From an uncultured Victivallales bacterium (GTDB lineage Bacteria; Verrucomicrobiota; Lentisphaeria; Oligosphaerales; JAFGRS01), in assembly GCA_903834675.1 (NCBI GenBank), contig CAILKC010000131.1, forward strand, positions 1-32,394: DNA of 32,394 nucleotides. The letters are read 5' to 3'. The position numbers and the translations under genes were made by a program. Positions 25,178-32,394 of this stretch are shown here, one piece after another; position 1 is the stretch's first letter, and each line of letters opens with the position of its first letter. The notes below the pieces were generated by a model that worked only from the letters and a program-made list of their open reading frames with translations, was not told the origin of the DNA and searched no databases.

Positions 25178-26479
25178 TCAGATCGACTCCACCGTTTTCC
25201 TGCCGACGGACTGGTAGGCCTGCAGCAGCGCGGGCACGGTGGCGCGCCGCAGATCGAAGTGCCGACGGAGCCCTTCGCGTCCTTCCCGCGCCAGGCTGGC
25301 GCGCAGGCCGGGCTCAAGCAGGACCCGGGCCAGTGCCTCACACAGCGCTTCGGGTTGGCCGGGAGGATAGAGAAGCGCGCCGCCGGTCAGCCCCGCCACT
25401 TCCGGGAACGCTCCCACCTGCGGCAGCACGGCCGGCACGCCTCGCGCCAGGGCCTCGAGGGTGAAGCGTCCAAAGGCTTCGCCAGTGGGCGTCGGCACAC
25501 TCAGCGCGGTCACCGATTGCAGGAACTCGGCGGCGGCAGCCGGAGCGAAGGACTCCGCGATCTGGACGTGGGCCGTGGCGCCAGCGGCCCGCAGGCGTCG
25601 GCGCAGGCCGGCGACGAACGGGCGGTCATCCGCCGTCAGGCCGCCCGCCACGTGCAGGCGAAGGGCCTCAAGCCCAGGGCGCTGCCGCAGGGTCAGGAAG
25701 GCATCAACCAGCAGGTCCAGCCCCAGTCCCGGACTGAGGCGGGCGTAGTAGCCGATGGCGAGTTCTGGCGGCGCCGCGGTAGGCTGCTGGGTATCGAGGT
25801 CGATGCCCGGGTAGAGCACGCGCCAGCGTTCTGGAGTCAGGCGCAAGCGCCGACTGAGCGCCTCCCCGTAAGTCTGGCTGACCGGCAGAAAGAGCCTGAC
25901 GTCGGCGGCGCGCTCGGCCATCAGGCTCCAGATCCGGGCTGGCCAGGGCGCCGGCATGGCGTTGATCCAGGTATCCTCATCCTGCAGCGAGCAGACGACG
26001 GGCGCCTGGGTCTGCTGGCGGATGCGGTCGGCGAGCCCCAGGAGAAGGGCATTCGAGAGATGCACCACGTCGGGGCGGAAGTCGCGTTGCAGCCAGTCGA
26101 CCAGCCGCGCCAGTTCGTCTGCCTGGCGGCCGTTCTCGCCGCGCAGCACCGAGAGGGTAAGGGTCTCAAGCCCCCCCGCTCGAGTCGAACCCGCGCGGGT
26201 CGCGGCCCAGCGCAGCACTGGCAGGGCGTCAAGCCACTGGCGCCACGAGCGCGGCAGGCGCCGGTAGCCGGGCATGAACTGCTCGAGGTAGACGTTCACG
26301 GCCCCGTAGAACACCGGTAGCTCGGCGGCTGTACGGGCTTCGGTGATGGGCAGATACAGCGGTATCAGCACCGCATCATGGCCCTGCTTGGCCAGGGCTT
26401 GGACCGTGTCCAGGTCGCGCCGACAGTTCTCGCAGTAGAAGTGCTCGCCGGAGCCGGGCGTGATCAGCGCAATCCGCAT
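25178..26479 (-). CDS. Glycosyltransferase family 4-like protein
   Basis: 433 aa from ATG at 26479. The N-terminal Rossmann half begins [19 protein letters not shown] and has [14 protein letters not shown], and the C-terminal GT-B half has [23 protein letters not shown] and the EX7E-like region [20 protein letters not shown], then a donor-binding VGAFPEV. This fits retaining GT4-type transferases acting on surface glycans or glycolipids. It follows the rRNA methyltransferase gene by 40 bp and precedes the ABC genes by 2 bp, so it is probably co-transcribed with both. The acceptor is unknown. A cysteine pair CENC near the N-terminus is unusual but occurs in some relatives. Confidence 0.85.
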   Translation of the reverse strand: MRIALITPGSGEHFYCENCRRDLDTVQALAKQGHDAVLIPLYLPITEARTAAELPVFYGAVNVYLEQFMPGYRRLPRSWRQWLDALPVLRWAATRAGSTRAGGLETLTLSVLRGENGRQADELARLVDWLQRDFRPDVVHLSNALLLGLADRIRQQTQAPVVCSLQDEDTWINAMPAPWPARIWSLMAERAADVRLFLPVSQTYGEALSRRLRLTPERWRVLYPGIDLDTQQPTAAPPELAIGYYARLSPGLGLDLLVDAFLTLRQRPGLEALRLHVAGGLTADDRPFVAGLRRRLRAAGATAHVQIAESFAPAAAAEFLQSVTALSVPTPTGEAFGRFTLEALARGVPAVLPQVGAFPEVAGLTGGALLYPPGQPEALCEALARVLLEPGLRASLAREGREGLRRHFDLRRATVPALLQAYQSVGRKTVESI

Positions 26480-26519
26480 GCTGTGCTCCTGTCACCGGCA
26501 CCCGTTCAGGGAACTCGCG

Positions 26520-27752
26520 CTAGCCCCGGTTCAAGCACACGGCCGTCTCGAAATGCGCGGTGCGCGGGAACATATCGAAGAGGGCCAGGCGGCTGACGCG
26601 GTAACCGCCCTTCTGCACGAGTTGCTTGAGGTCTCGCGCCAGGGTCGCCGCATTGCAGGAGACATACAGCACCTGGCCGACAGGGAAGTCGCAGAGGGCT
26701 TTGAGCACGGGGGCCCCGCAGCCTTGGCGCGGTGGGTCGAGCAGCACCGTGGTGCGCTTCAGGTTAGCGTCCGCGAGCAAGCGCGGCAGAACCGCCTCCG
26801 TGGTGCCCCGTCGGCAGTGGCATTCGAGTCCGTCCCACTGGGCATGATTGAACTGGGCCGCCTGCAGCGCCTGCTCGTCACTTTCAATGAGGAAGCGCGC
26901 GTGAGCACTCTTGCCGATGGCCAGGGAGAAGGTGCCAACGCCGCTGTAGGCGTCCACCAGCGTCCGCGTCGGGTTGGCCGTAAACCACTCCGCCACCCGC
27001 CGCACCAGCGCCCCGGTCACCTCGGCGTTCACCTGCCAGAAGGATCCCAGCGGCACGCTGACAGGCCGGTCCAGCAGCTGTTCGCGCAGCCACGGGACCC
27101 GGCGTGGCGCTCGTCCGAAGAAGAACGAGGTGCCGCCATCGTGCGTCAGGCGCAGGGTGAGTGCCGACGGCTGCGGACGGGTGGCGTTGCGTCGGCCCTC
27201 GCGGGTGAGCTGCACCCGTGGCAGAAGCTCGTTCAACGGCTCGGCCGCGAGCGGGCACGAGGCCAATTCGAAGAAGGTCACGTTGTCCCGCATGCAATAC
27301 CCATAACCGACACGCTTGTCCTCCGGCCCCACCCCCAAGGTCAAGGGCTCTACCCGCAGCTTGTTACGGTAGCCGTACACCTTGGGCGACGCATAGGCAG
27401 GCTCGGGCTCGGGGAGGCTGTCGAGACCGCCTAAGCGGTGCAGGAGTTCCACCAACTGGCGCTGCTTGCAGTCGAGTTCGGCGGCATACTCCATGTGCTG
27501 GTAGACACAGCCGCCGCAGTTCATGTAGTAGGGACATGGCGCCAGGGCGCGGCGCGGATTGGCTTCGAGGACGTCGAGCAGAACCCCGCGAGCAAGCCGG
27601 GGCTGGTCAACCTCGATGCGGACGCGAACGCGCTCGCCGGACATGGCAAAGGGCACGAAGACGGCCTTACCATCCGCCCTCCTGCCGATCGCATCGCCGC
27701 CAAACGCCACGTCCGCCAGGGTCAGTTCCACCAAGGTGTCATTCTGCTTCAT
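26520..27752 (-). CDS. rlmD: 23S rRNA (uracil-C5)-methyltransferase, RlmD/TrmA family
   Basis: 410 aa from ATG at 27752 (MKQNDTLVEL); the ORF extends to 27842 but the added residues do not look like protein. A TRAM domain occupies about 1-65. A four-cysteine Fe-S motif follows, with Cys73, Cys79 and Cys82 in PCPYYMNCGGC and a fourth in ELASCPLA near 168. The SAM-binding loop is VDAYSGVGTFSLA, then DPPRQGC and the catalytic-Cys motif VLYVSCNAATLARDL (SCNA instead of the common SCNP). The family methylates C5 of uridine in 23S rRNA (E. coli U1939 for RlmD); related RlmCD and TrmA act at other sites, so the target is not certain. Confidence 0.88.
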   Translation of the reverse strand: MKQNDTLVELTLADVAFGGDAIGRRADGKAVFVPFAMSGERVRVRIEVDQPRLARGVLLDVLEANPRRALAPCPYYMNCGGCVYQHMEYAAELDCKQRQLVELLHRLGGLDSLPEPEPAYASPKVYGYRNKLRVEPLTLGVGPEDKRVGYGYCMRDNVTFFELASCPLAAEPLNELLPRVQLTREGRRNATRPQPSALTLRLTHDGGTSFFFGRAPRRVPWLREQLLDRPVSVPLGSFWQVNAEVTGALVRRVAEWFTANPTRTLVDAYSGVGTFSLAIGKSAHARFLIESDEQALQAAQFNHAQWDGLECHCRRGTTEAVLPRLLADANLKRTTVLLDPPRQGCGAPVLKALCDFPVGQVLYVSCNAATLARDLKQLVQKGGYRVSRLALFDMFPRTAHFETAVCLNRG

Positions 27753-27805
27753 TCTGACAATATAGCCTCTCGGGCGCATCCGGCATGCTGAACCGGGGCG
27801 CTGGA

Positions 27806-27826
27806 GGCGCAGGTCAGTTCCGTAGG
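27806..27826 (+). repeat. Dispersed 21-bp repeat, copy 1
   Basis: GGCGCAGGTCAGTTCCGTAGG split across this interval matches 32101-32121 at 20 of 21 positions (T/G at the ninth base). Both copies lie in intergenic DNA of the chromosomal flank. Confidence 0.55.
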
Positions 27827-27884
27827 GGCTTCTGCCCGGCACGGCGGGGCGCTGGTCGGTTCAGGGGTGGTCGGCGCGGCTGGG

Positions 27885-28001
27885 GGACGGTCGAGCCGAC
27901 CGCTGCTCCACGCCTGGCGCCCGTCTGGCGCGAGGCGGAATAGGACGGTCGAGACGAGCGCTGCTCCACGCCTGGCGCCCGTCTGGCGCGAGGCGGAATA
28001 G
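27885..28001 (+). repeat. Tandem repeat, 58-bp period, two copies, each with a hairpin
   Basis: Copies 27885-27942 and 27943-28001 differ only around GAGCCGACCGC versus GAGACGAGCGC. Each contains CGCCTGGCGCC, a CGTCT loop, and GGCGCGAGGCG, an 11-bp stem with one mismatch, followed by GAATAG. The unit resembles a REP-type element and could act as a terminator or be a genome-wide repeat. Confidence 0.8.
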
Positions 28002-28057
28002 AGACGCGGTCCCCCCATTCCCATCCGCCCGCAGGGCGTGGAGGTCGGCGGGCCCGG

Positions 28058-28083
28058 AACGGGCTTGGCAGCGCGGGCTCCAG
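28058..28083 (+). repeat. Dispersed 26-bp intergenic repeat, copy 2
   Basis: Matches 5868-5893 at 24 of 26 positions in the same orientation. It contains AACGGGCTTGGCA and GCGGGCTCCAG. It lies about 130 bp upstream of pilT. Confidence 0.55.
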
Positions 28084-28213
28084 GGGAACGGGCGCGGTTG
28101 CATTGCGGCGGGGGCCGGACTAGAGTCGTTACGGTTCGGGTGAATCCGCGGCGCGCCTGGGCCGACTCGATCGGTCGCGGGTTTCCGCCGCCCAGTTGGA
28201 GGGCTCTTTGGCC

Positions 28214-29305
28214 ATGGTCCGCTCATCCCTTCATGATGTACTGGCCACCGGGGTCGCCGAGGGCGCTTCGGATTGGCACATTCGCGAGGACAGCAACGTC
28301 GTTCTCCGCGTCGACGGCGGCCTGGTGGAAGTAGACTTTCTGACCAGCCGCGATTTTCTGGAGCGCGTGCTTACCGAGATTGTCGACGCCAGTGACATGG
28401 AAGACTACCGCAAGACCGGGGATGCCGACTTTGCCTTCGAGGAAGACGGGGTGGGCCGCTTCCGCGCCAACCTGCATCGGCAGCGAGGCAAGATGGGGCT
28501 GACGCTACGTTTTGTGAAGGGCAAAGTCCCTAATATTGATGAATTGAATCTGCCCGGGGTGTTGCGCCTGATCGCCGAGAGCAACAACGGCATCGTGTTC
28601 GTCACCGGCACGACGGGTTCCGGCAAGTCGACGACGCTCGCCGGTATGATCGACCACATGAACACGAAGCTCAGTCGCCACATCATCACGATCGAGGACC
28701 CGATCGAGTACACCTTCAAGGATGGCACCAGCGTCATCGAGCAGCGCGAGGTCGGCCTTGACGCCGAGACCTTCAACTCGGCCCTGGTTCATTCGCTGCG
28801 CCAGGACCCCGACGTGATTATCATCGGGGAGATGCGCAACACGGAGACCTTTGAGACGGCCTTGGCCGCCGCGGAAACCGGGCACCTGGTGATGACCACC
28901 CTGCACACCAAGGATGCGGCGCAGTCCATCAGCCGCATTCTGGACATGTACCCCAACGACCAGCGCGATTCGATCCGCAACTCACTCGCGACCTCACTGC
29001 GCGCCATCATCTGTCAGCGGCTGGTGCCTCGGGCTACCGGCAAGGGCGTCGTGCCGGTGACCGAGATCCTGATCTCTACGCCCATCGTACGAAAGCTCAT
29101 TGCGGAGAACCGGCTGACGAAGCTCCCCAGCGCCATCGAGGGCGGGGAGGATGACGGAATGGTCAGCTTCAACAAGTGCCTGCTAAAGCTGGTGAACGAT
29201 GGCGTGATCACCGAGGACGCGGCGCTGGCAACCTCCGACAATCCGCAGGCTCTGAAGATGAACCTGAAGGGCATCTTCCTGTCGGATGGCGGCATCATCA
29301 CCTGA
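28214..29305 (+). CDS. pilT: Type IV pilus retraction ATPase PilT
   Basis: 363 aa from ATG at 28214, with GGAGGG ten bases upstream; a TTG at 28196 is the open-frame limit and not a likely start. The N-terminal PAS-like domain is followed by the RecA-like ATPase: Walker A GTTGSGKS at 132-139, Asp box ITIEDPIEYTF at about 158-168, Walker B region DPDVIIIGEMRNTET at about 198-212, and His box TGHLVMTTLHT at 222-232. Length and motifs are those of PilT/PilU hexameric motors that depolymerise pili for twitching motility. Walker B GEMRN, where GEMRD is usual, is a small variation. It stands alone here, with no pilus structural genes nearby. Confidence 0.92.
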   Translation: MVRSSLHDVLATGVAEGASDWHIREDSNVVLRVDGGLVEVDFLTSRDFLERVLTEIVDASDMEDYRKTGDADFAFEEDGVGRFRANLHRQRGKMGLTLRFVKGKVPNIDELNLPGVLRLIAESNNGIVFVTGTTGSGKSTTLAGMIDHMNTKLSRHIITIEDPIEYTFKDGTSVIEQREVGLDAETFNSALVHSLRQDPDVIIIGEMRNTETFETALAAAETGHLVMTTLHTKDAAQSISRILDMYPNDQRDSIRNSLATSLRAIICQRLVPRATGKGVVPVTEILISTPIVRKLIAENRLTKLPSAIEGGEDDGMVSFNKCLLKLVNDGVITEDAALATSDNPQALKMNLKGIFLSDGGIIT

Positions 29306-29387
29306 GTCGGCCGACCGCCGCGTCGTCTGCCATCGGCGGCGCGGTCAGGCAGTTAGCAGCGGGGGTACGGGCAAGGGTCTCGCCCCA

Positions 29388-29699
29388 CTACTCCACCCCT
29401 GGAAGCCGGGCTTGGCAGAGGGCTTCGAAGCCGGGAAAGCGCCAGCGCTCCGGGAAATCGCGGCACTGCCTGGGTTTGACCGGATTGATGCGGCAGAGGT
29501 TGTCCGCGGTCAACATGATGCAACTTCCGTCCGCACCCTCGACCAGGGTCAGCGAGCGCCGATCCTCAGTGACGTCCGTATAGTGCTCGATGAAGTCGCG
29601 CGGTTCCCGCCCCAGGTGGCTGGCAATGGCGTCGGTCTCAGCCGCGCTCAGACGCACGTAACCACGCCAGCGACAGCACGTGCCGCAATGCCTGCACAC
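29388..29699 (-). CDS. YkgJ family cysteine-cluster protein
   Basis: 103 aa from GTG at 29699, 14 bp after the beta-propeller gene stop, so the two are probably one transcript. Cysteines lie in CRHCGTCCRWRG at the N-terminus, then GSCIML, NLCRINPVKPRQCRDFP. This spacing is the signature of the YkgJ/Flagellin N-methylase-like (PF03692) family, believed to bind zinc or an Fe-S cluster. The family function is not established. It is a complete short version. The pilT gene converges on it with an 82-bp gap containing CCGCCG/CGGCGG repeats but no clear terminator. Confidence 0.8.
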   Translation of the reverse strand: MCRHCGTCCRWRGYVRLSAAETDAIASHLGREPRDFIEHYTDVTEDRRSLTLVEGADGSCIMLTADNLCRINPVKPRQCRDFPERWRFPGFEALCQARLPGVE

Positions 29700-29713
29700 G
29701 GTGTGCAGTGAGT

Positions 29714-31963
29714 TCAGCGGGTGGCCTCAAGAAAGCCGCGGAAGAGGTTGCCTACGGCGCCGGCGGGGGTGAGCGTGAGGGCCGCGATGGACGCCGTATC
29801 CGGCAGTCCTGCCGGCTCGCCGTTCCCACTGCCATCCCAGCCCTCCGTCGCGGTCACGTTGGCACGCAGCCAGTAAACCAGCGGATCCTCGCTGGGCACA
29901 TTCTCCCAGGGCAGTTCCAGAGCGGAGGTTTCCGCCATCGTGGTCAGGTCGTTGGCTTTGATCATGCTTTCGGACACCGAGTGCAGGAGCCCGCCCAGCA
30001 CGAGTCCCCGGCGCACGGTGTGGTCCCAGGGGGCATCCCAGGCGTCGACCCGTTCACCGTCCACGTGGGTGACGGCGCCGAGACGGGTGAAGCCGCCGTC
30101 GAGCGACAGCCCGTACGCGACCAGGCCTTGGAAAACAAAGTCGCCCCAGCACCAGTAGTCCGCCGGGTCCACCGGGTCAACAAACTGCCGAATGGTGCAG
30201 GGAAACGCCAGCAGGCCGCGCGTCCGGTCAAAAAGGAAGGCGTGGTGGTCGTAGAGGGCCTCAGAGTAGGAGCCGCGGACCCCGAGGTGCTCGGTAAACA
30301 ACTCCCGCGGCTTCGACACATCGCTGACCTCGAACAGGGACATCTTCAAGCCCTGTTCCATCGGCACCCCCTCGGGGCCGGACCACGGGGTCTGCACCAT
30401 CCGCACGTCCTTGCCGAAGCCGATCAGATGGGTGTCGTCAAGCGGGTGCAGATACGAGCTGTACCCGGGGACCTTGAGTTCGCCGAGAACCTGCGGGCGG
30501 GCCGGATCCGCCAAGTCGACGACGAACAGAGGATCGATCGTCTCGAAGGTCACCAGGTAGCAACGCTCGCCCAGAAAGCGCGCGGCGTAGATGCGTTCGC
30601 CCGGAGCCAGCCCGGTGACCGCGCCGAGACGGTTGAACCCGAGGTCGAAGGTGTAGACGCCGCTCGACCCGCCCGCGTTGGTCCACAACGTCGGGTACGT
30701 CGTCGTGGCGATGCGGAAGACTCCCCCGCGCTCGTCCATACTAAACGAATTCAGCACCCGGCCCGGGACCACCCCCTGGGCCGCAAATTGCACGGCGGTG
30801 CCCTTGAGTTGGAAACGGGAAAGCGTCACCGTCTCCTGGTCAGTCCCGGCGGCTTTCCCTTTTACCACCACGGCCAGCAGCGGCCGCCAGAACCATGACG
30901 AGGAGGCGACATAGAGGCTGCTTTCGGAGACGTAAACCAGATTGCCGCTGCCCAGGAAGGCCTGCGGCTTGAACTCGCCCGCGGCGTGGCTGAGGTCAAG
31001 GGCGGCAACCACCAGGTAGGCCGCTTCATAGCAGCCCGGCAGAGACGAAATCTCCGCCGGCAGCAGGTCCCGGAAACCCTTTCCGGCGAGGGAGTCGCCA
31101 ACCCGCGGCACCAGTCCCGAGGCAGGCACGCTGCCTCGCGTCTCGACCGCCGCATAGAGGCGGGGGTAGGCGCGGGACAGCACGTACAGATACGGGCCAA
31201 TCCGCCGCGACGCCACCTGCGTTCCCTCAACCTGGACCGTCCGCACCAGCGTCACTGCCGCCGGATCGGTCACGTCGTAGACCCGCAACACGGTGCGCGC
31301 CGTGCCGCCCCAGAACGGCATCAGGCGCGCCACTTTCGCGGGAGTCAGGACAGGATCCAGCAGGATGGGATCGGTCAGGAAGCTGTAATCGTAGGACATG
31401 CCGACGACGACCAGAAGGCTGCCATACAGGTGCAACTCGGTTGGGACAAACCCGTCGTCGCCAAACTCAACCAAGGAGATAAGCTTGAGAGGCTCCAGCG
31501 TACCGTCAACCGCTCTGCGTGCGGCACGCACCACCGCCAAGCGTCCATGTGACACGGTGTAGAGGGTGGTGCCATCGGTCTTCACCAAATCCGCCTCGTC
31601 GACCCCGGCAACCTGGTTGTTGGTGCCGGTTGTGGACTCCGCCACGGCATCGGCCGCGGACGCCGCGGCAGGCAGGACATCCGTCATCGAGAGGTCGGAC
31701 TGCCCCAGCGCCAGGGCCACGCGCCGGTCAAGGGCGCCGTAAGCATCCCGGAATTGCGTCTGCTTCAGCGCCCGCGCAATCTGGCTGTAGTTGACGAACC
31801 GCCCTGGCGGTCTTTGGCGTGCTGGCGCCGCCAGTCGCTGAACCGGGGCCGGGCGTACAAGCAGGTTCCGCCGGGTTGTCTGGCCTGCCTGTGCCAAGAG
31901 CGGCAGGAAAAGAACAGCTAACCCAAGCCCAAGTCCCCAACCTGCCGTGCGCCGTGTTCTCAT
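29714..31963 (-). CDS. Secreted beta-propeller domain protein (PF09826-type)
   Basis: 749 aa from ATG at 31963 with GGTGAG upstream. A signal peptide is clear: basic MRTRR, hydrophobic core to about residue 24 and AQA-G cleavage. After a Pro/Arg-rich linker the hallmark TNNQVAGVDEADLVKTDG at about 116-133 opens the beta-propeller family often described as distantly related to WD-40 repeats. Repeated blade-like strands follow (LYTVSHGRLAVV, LRVYDVTDPAAV, FVVDLADPARPQVLGELKVPG, MSLFEVSDVSKPRELFTE). Members are exported, calcium-binding or adhesion-like in some annotations, but function is unknown. No transmembrane anchor is visible apart from the signal. It is followed 14 bp later by the YkgJ-like gene. 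Confidence 0.85.
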   Translation of the reverse strand: MRTRRTAGWGLGLGLAVLFLPLLAQAGQTTRRNLLVRPAPVQRLAAPARQRPPGRFVNYSQIARALKQTQFRDAYGALDRRVALALGQSDLSMTDVLPAAASAADAVAESTTGTNNQVAGVDEADLVKTDGTTLYTVSHGRLAVVRAARRAVDGTLEPLKLISLVEFGDDGFVPTELHLYGSLLVVVGMSYDYSFLTDPILLDPVLTPAKVARLMPFWGGTARTVLRVYDVTDPAAVTLVRTVQVEGTQVASRRIGPYLYVLSRAYPRLYAAVETRGSVPASGLVPRVGDSLAGKGFRDLLPAEISSLPGCYEAAYLVVAALDLSHAAGEFKPQAFLGSGNLVYVSESSLYVASSSWFWRPLLAVVVKGKAAGTDQETVTLSRFQLKGTAVQFAAQGVVPGRVLNSFSMDERGGVFRIATTTYPTLWTNAGGSSGVYTFDLGFNRLGAVTGLAPGERIYAARFLGERCYLVTFETIDPLFVVDLADPARPQVLGELKVPGYSSYLHPLDDTHLIGFGKDVRMVQTPWSGPEGVPMEQGLKMSLFEVSDVSKPRELFTEHLGVRGSYSEALYDHHAFLFDRTRGLLAFPCTIRQFVDPVDPADYWCWGDFVFQGLVAYGLSLDGGFTRLGAVTHVDGERVDAWDAPWDHTVRRGLVLGGLLHSVSESMIKANDLTTMAETSALELPWENVPSEDPLVYWLRANVTATEGWDGSGNGEPAGLPDTASIAALTLTPAGAVGNLFRGFLEATR

Positions 31964-32394
31964 AGCTCACCATTCCCGTGTAGCCGCCTAAGGTACGCTC
32001 AGCACTGGCTGAAGCACACTCCTGCGGGCCCATCGCGAAACCTGTATGGCTCTAAAGATACACCCTAGGCAGGCCGCACGCCACACTCGGCGGGGGGAAG
32101 GGCGCAGGGCAGTTCCGTAGGTGGTGACACCTCAGGGCCTAGGGTTCAGGAAACGGCGAGACGGCGAGACGGGGAAACGGCGACTGGAGTAGACGGAGAG
32201 GGAGACGGCGGAGAGGAAAACAGAGTTCAGGGGTCAGCAGGATCCCCGGCTGGTGCCGGACATGACCGCCAGAGAACTCCGGTGACGCGGCAGGGGATTC
32301 TGCCCTTAGTCATGGGGCATTGGGCATTCGACCTTCCGCGGTTCTCATACCAGCAAACCCCTCCGGAGCTGACTTGCGCCCGGGGGGGAAGCCA
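31964..32394. other. Non-coding right end of window with low-complexity repeats
   Basis: No credible gene is seen in these 431 bp. The promoter of the beta-propeller gene should be near 31970-32050, but I cannot place boxes. A dispersed repeat lies at 32101-32121. The stretch 32150-32220 is purine-rich with repeated GGCGAGAC, GGGAAACGG and GGAGA units, and CATGGGGCATTGGGCATT near 32310 repeats GGGCATT. Confidence 0.65.
32101..32121 (+). repeat. Dispersed 21-bp repeat, copy 2
   Basis: Second copy of the GGCGCAGG-K-CAGTTCCGTAGG repeat seen at 27806-27826, 20 of 21 positions identical. Confidence 0.55.

Larger units (their letters stand above)
27753..28213. other. Repeat-rich divergent intergenic region between rlmD and pilT
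   Basis: This 461-bp gap separates divergently transcribed genes and must hold both promoters, but none stands out. It contains a copy of a 21-bp dispersed repeat (27806-27826), a two-copy 58-bp tandem repeat with hairpins (27885-28001) and a 26-bp dispersed repeat (28058-28083). No credible gene is seen; the ORFs through it are repeat-derived. Confidence 0.7.

Noticed and set aside
29306..29387. Bidirectional terminator between pilT and the YkgJ-like gene
   Set aside because: CCGCCG/CGGCGG could pair but with a 13-nt loop, competing pairings and no T-rich tail, so I could not support it.
32150..32220. CRISPR-like or regular tandem array at the right end
   Set aside because: The purine-rich units vary in length and sequence, with no constant repeats and unique spacers.

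Overview
The window is GC-rich bacterial DNA, roughly 63-67% GC by eye, except for one clearly AT-richer gene at 18942-21089. The gene set includes a PilT-type pilus retraction ATPase, a LolD/FtsX-like ABC transporter, an RlmD-type rRNA methyltransferase with an Fe-S cluster motif, and a secreted beta-propeller protein. Intergenic regions carry several short dispersed and hairpin-forming repeats. This looks to me like a Gram-negative lineage near the PVC group (Lentisphaerota, Kiritimatiellota, Verrucomicrobiota) or a similar under-sampled phylum. That placement is inference only.

Region 1 (1-18808) is the right-hand part of an integrated genomic island carrying a BREX phage-defence system. 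All genes are on the minus strand. In transcription order they are: a tyrosine recombinase (18634-17222), brxA-like, brxB, brxC, a Schlafen/AlbA_2 ATP-binding protein, pglX, a short AAA ATPase, a second Schlafen/AlbA_2 protein, pglZ and brxL. The last codons of brxL coincide with the window edge. Most junctions overlap by 4-14 bp or are under 20 bp, so the genes are probably translationally coupled. The exceptions are a 167-bp repeat-bearing gap before pglX and a 564-bp gap before the second Schlafen gene. The island ends at a 62-bp copy of the 3' portion of tRNA-Tyr (18747-18808). This is the expected remnant of integration into a tRNA gene, with the recombinase lying directly inside the boundary. 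The intact tRNA-Tyr should lie off the left end of the window.

The core BREX machinery is a type 1-like set with a PglZ of the type B form. PglX would methylate the host BREX motif, and BrxC, PglZ, BrxB, BrxA and BrxL form the remaining machinery. The less usual parts are three embedded accessory genes (two divergent paralogous AlbA_2/HATPase_c_4 proteins and an AAA protein that seems to have lost its middle), two in-frame GC-rich repeat insertions inside pglX, and a 309-bp MITE-like element with 20-bp terminal inverted repeats between two of the accessory genes.

Region 2 (18809-32394) is chromosomal flank. It starts with a stem-loop downstream of the tRNA fragment and an AT-rich TMTC-like membrane protein with TPR repeats (+). 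A four-gene minus-strand cluster follows: rlmD-like methyltransferase, glycosyltransferase, ABC ATPase and FtsX-type permease. Next come a repeat-rich divergent intergenic region, pilT (+), and a minus-strand pair of a secreted beta-propeller protein and a YkgJ-type cysteine-cluster protein. The last 430 bp hold only low-complexity and dispersed-repeat sequence.
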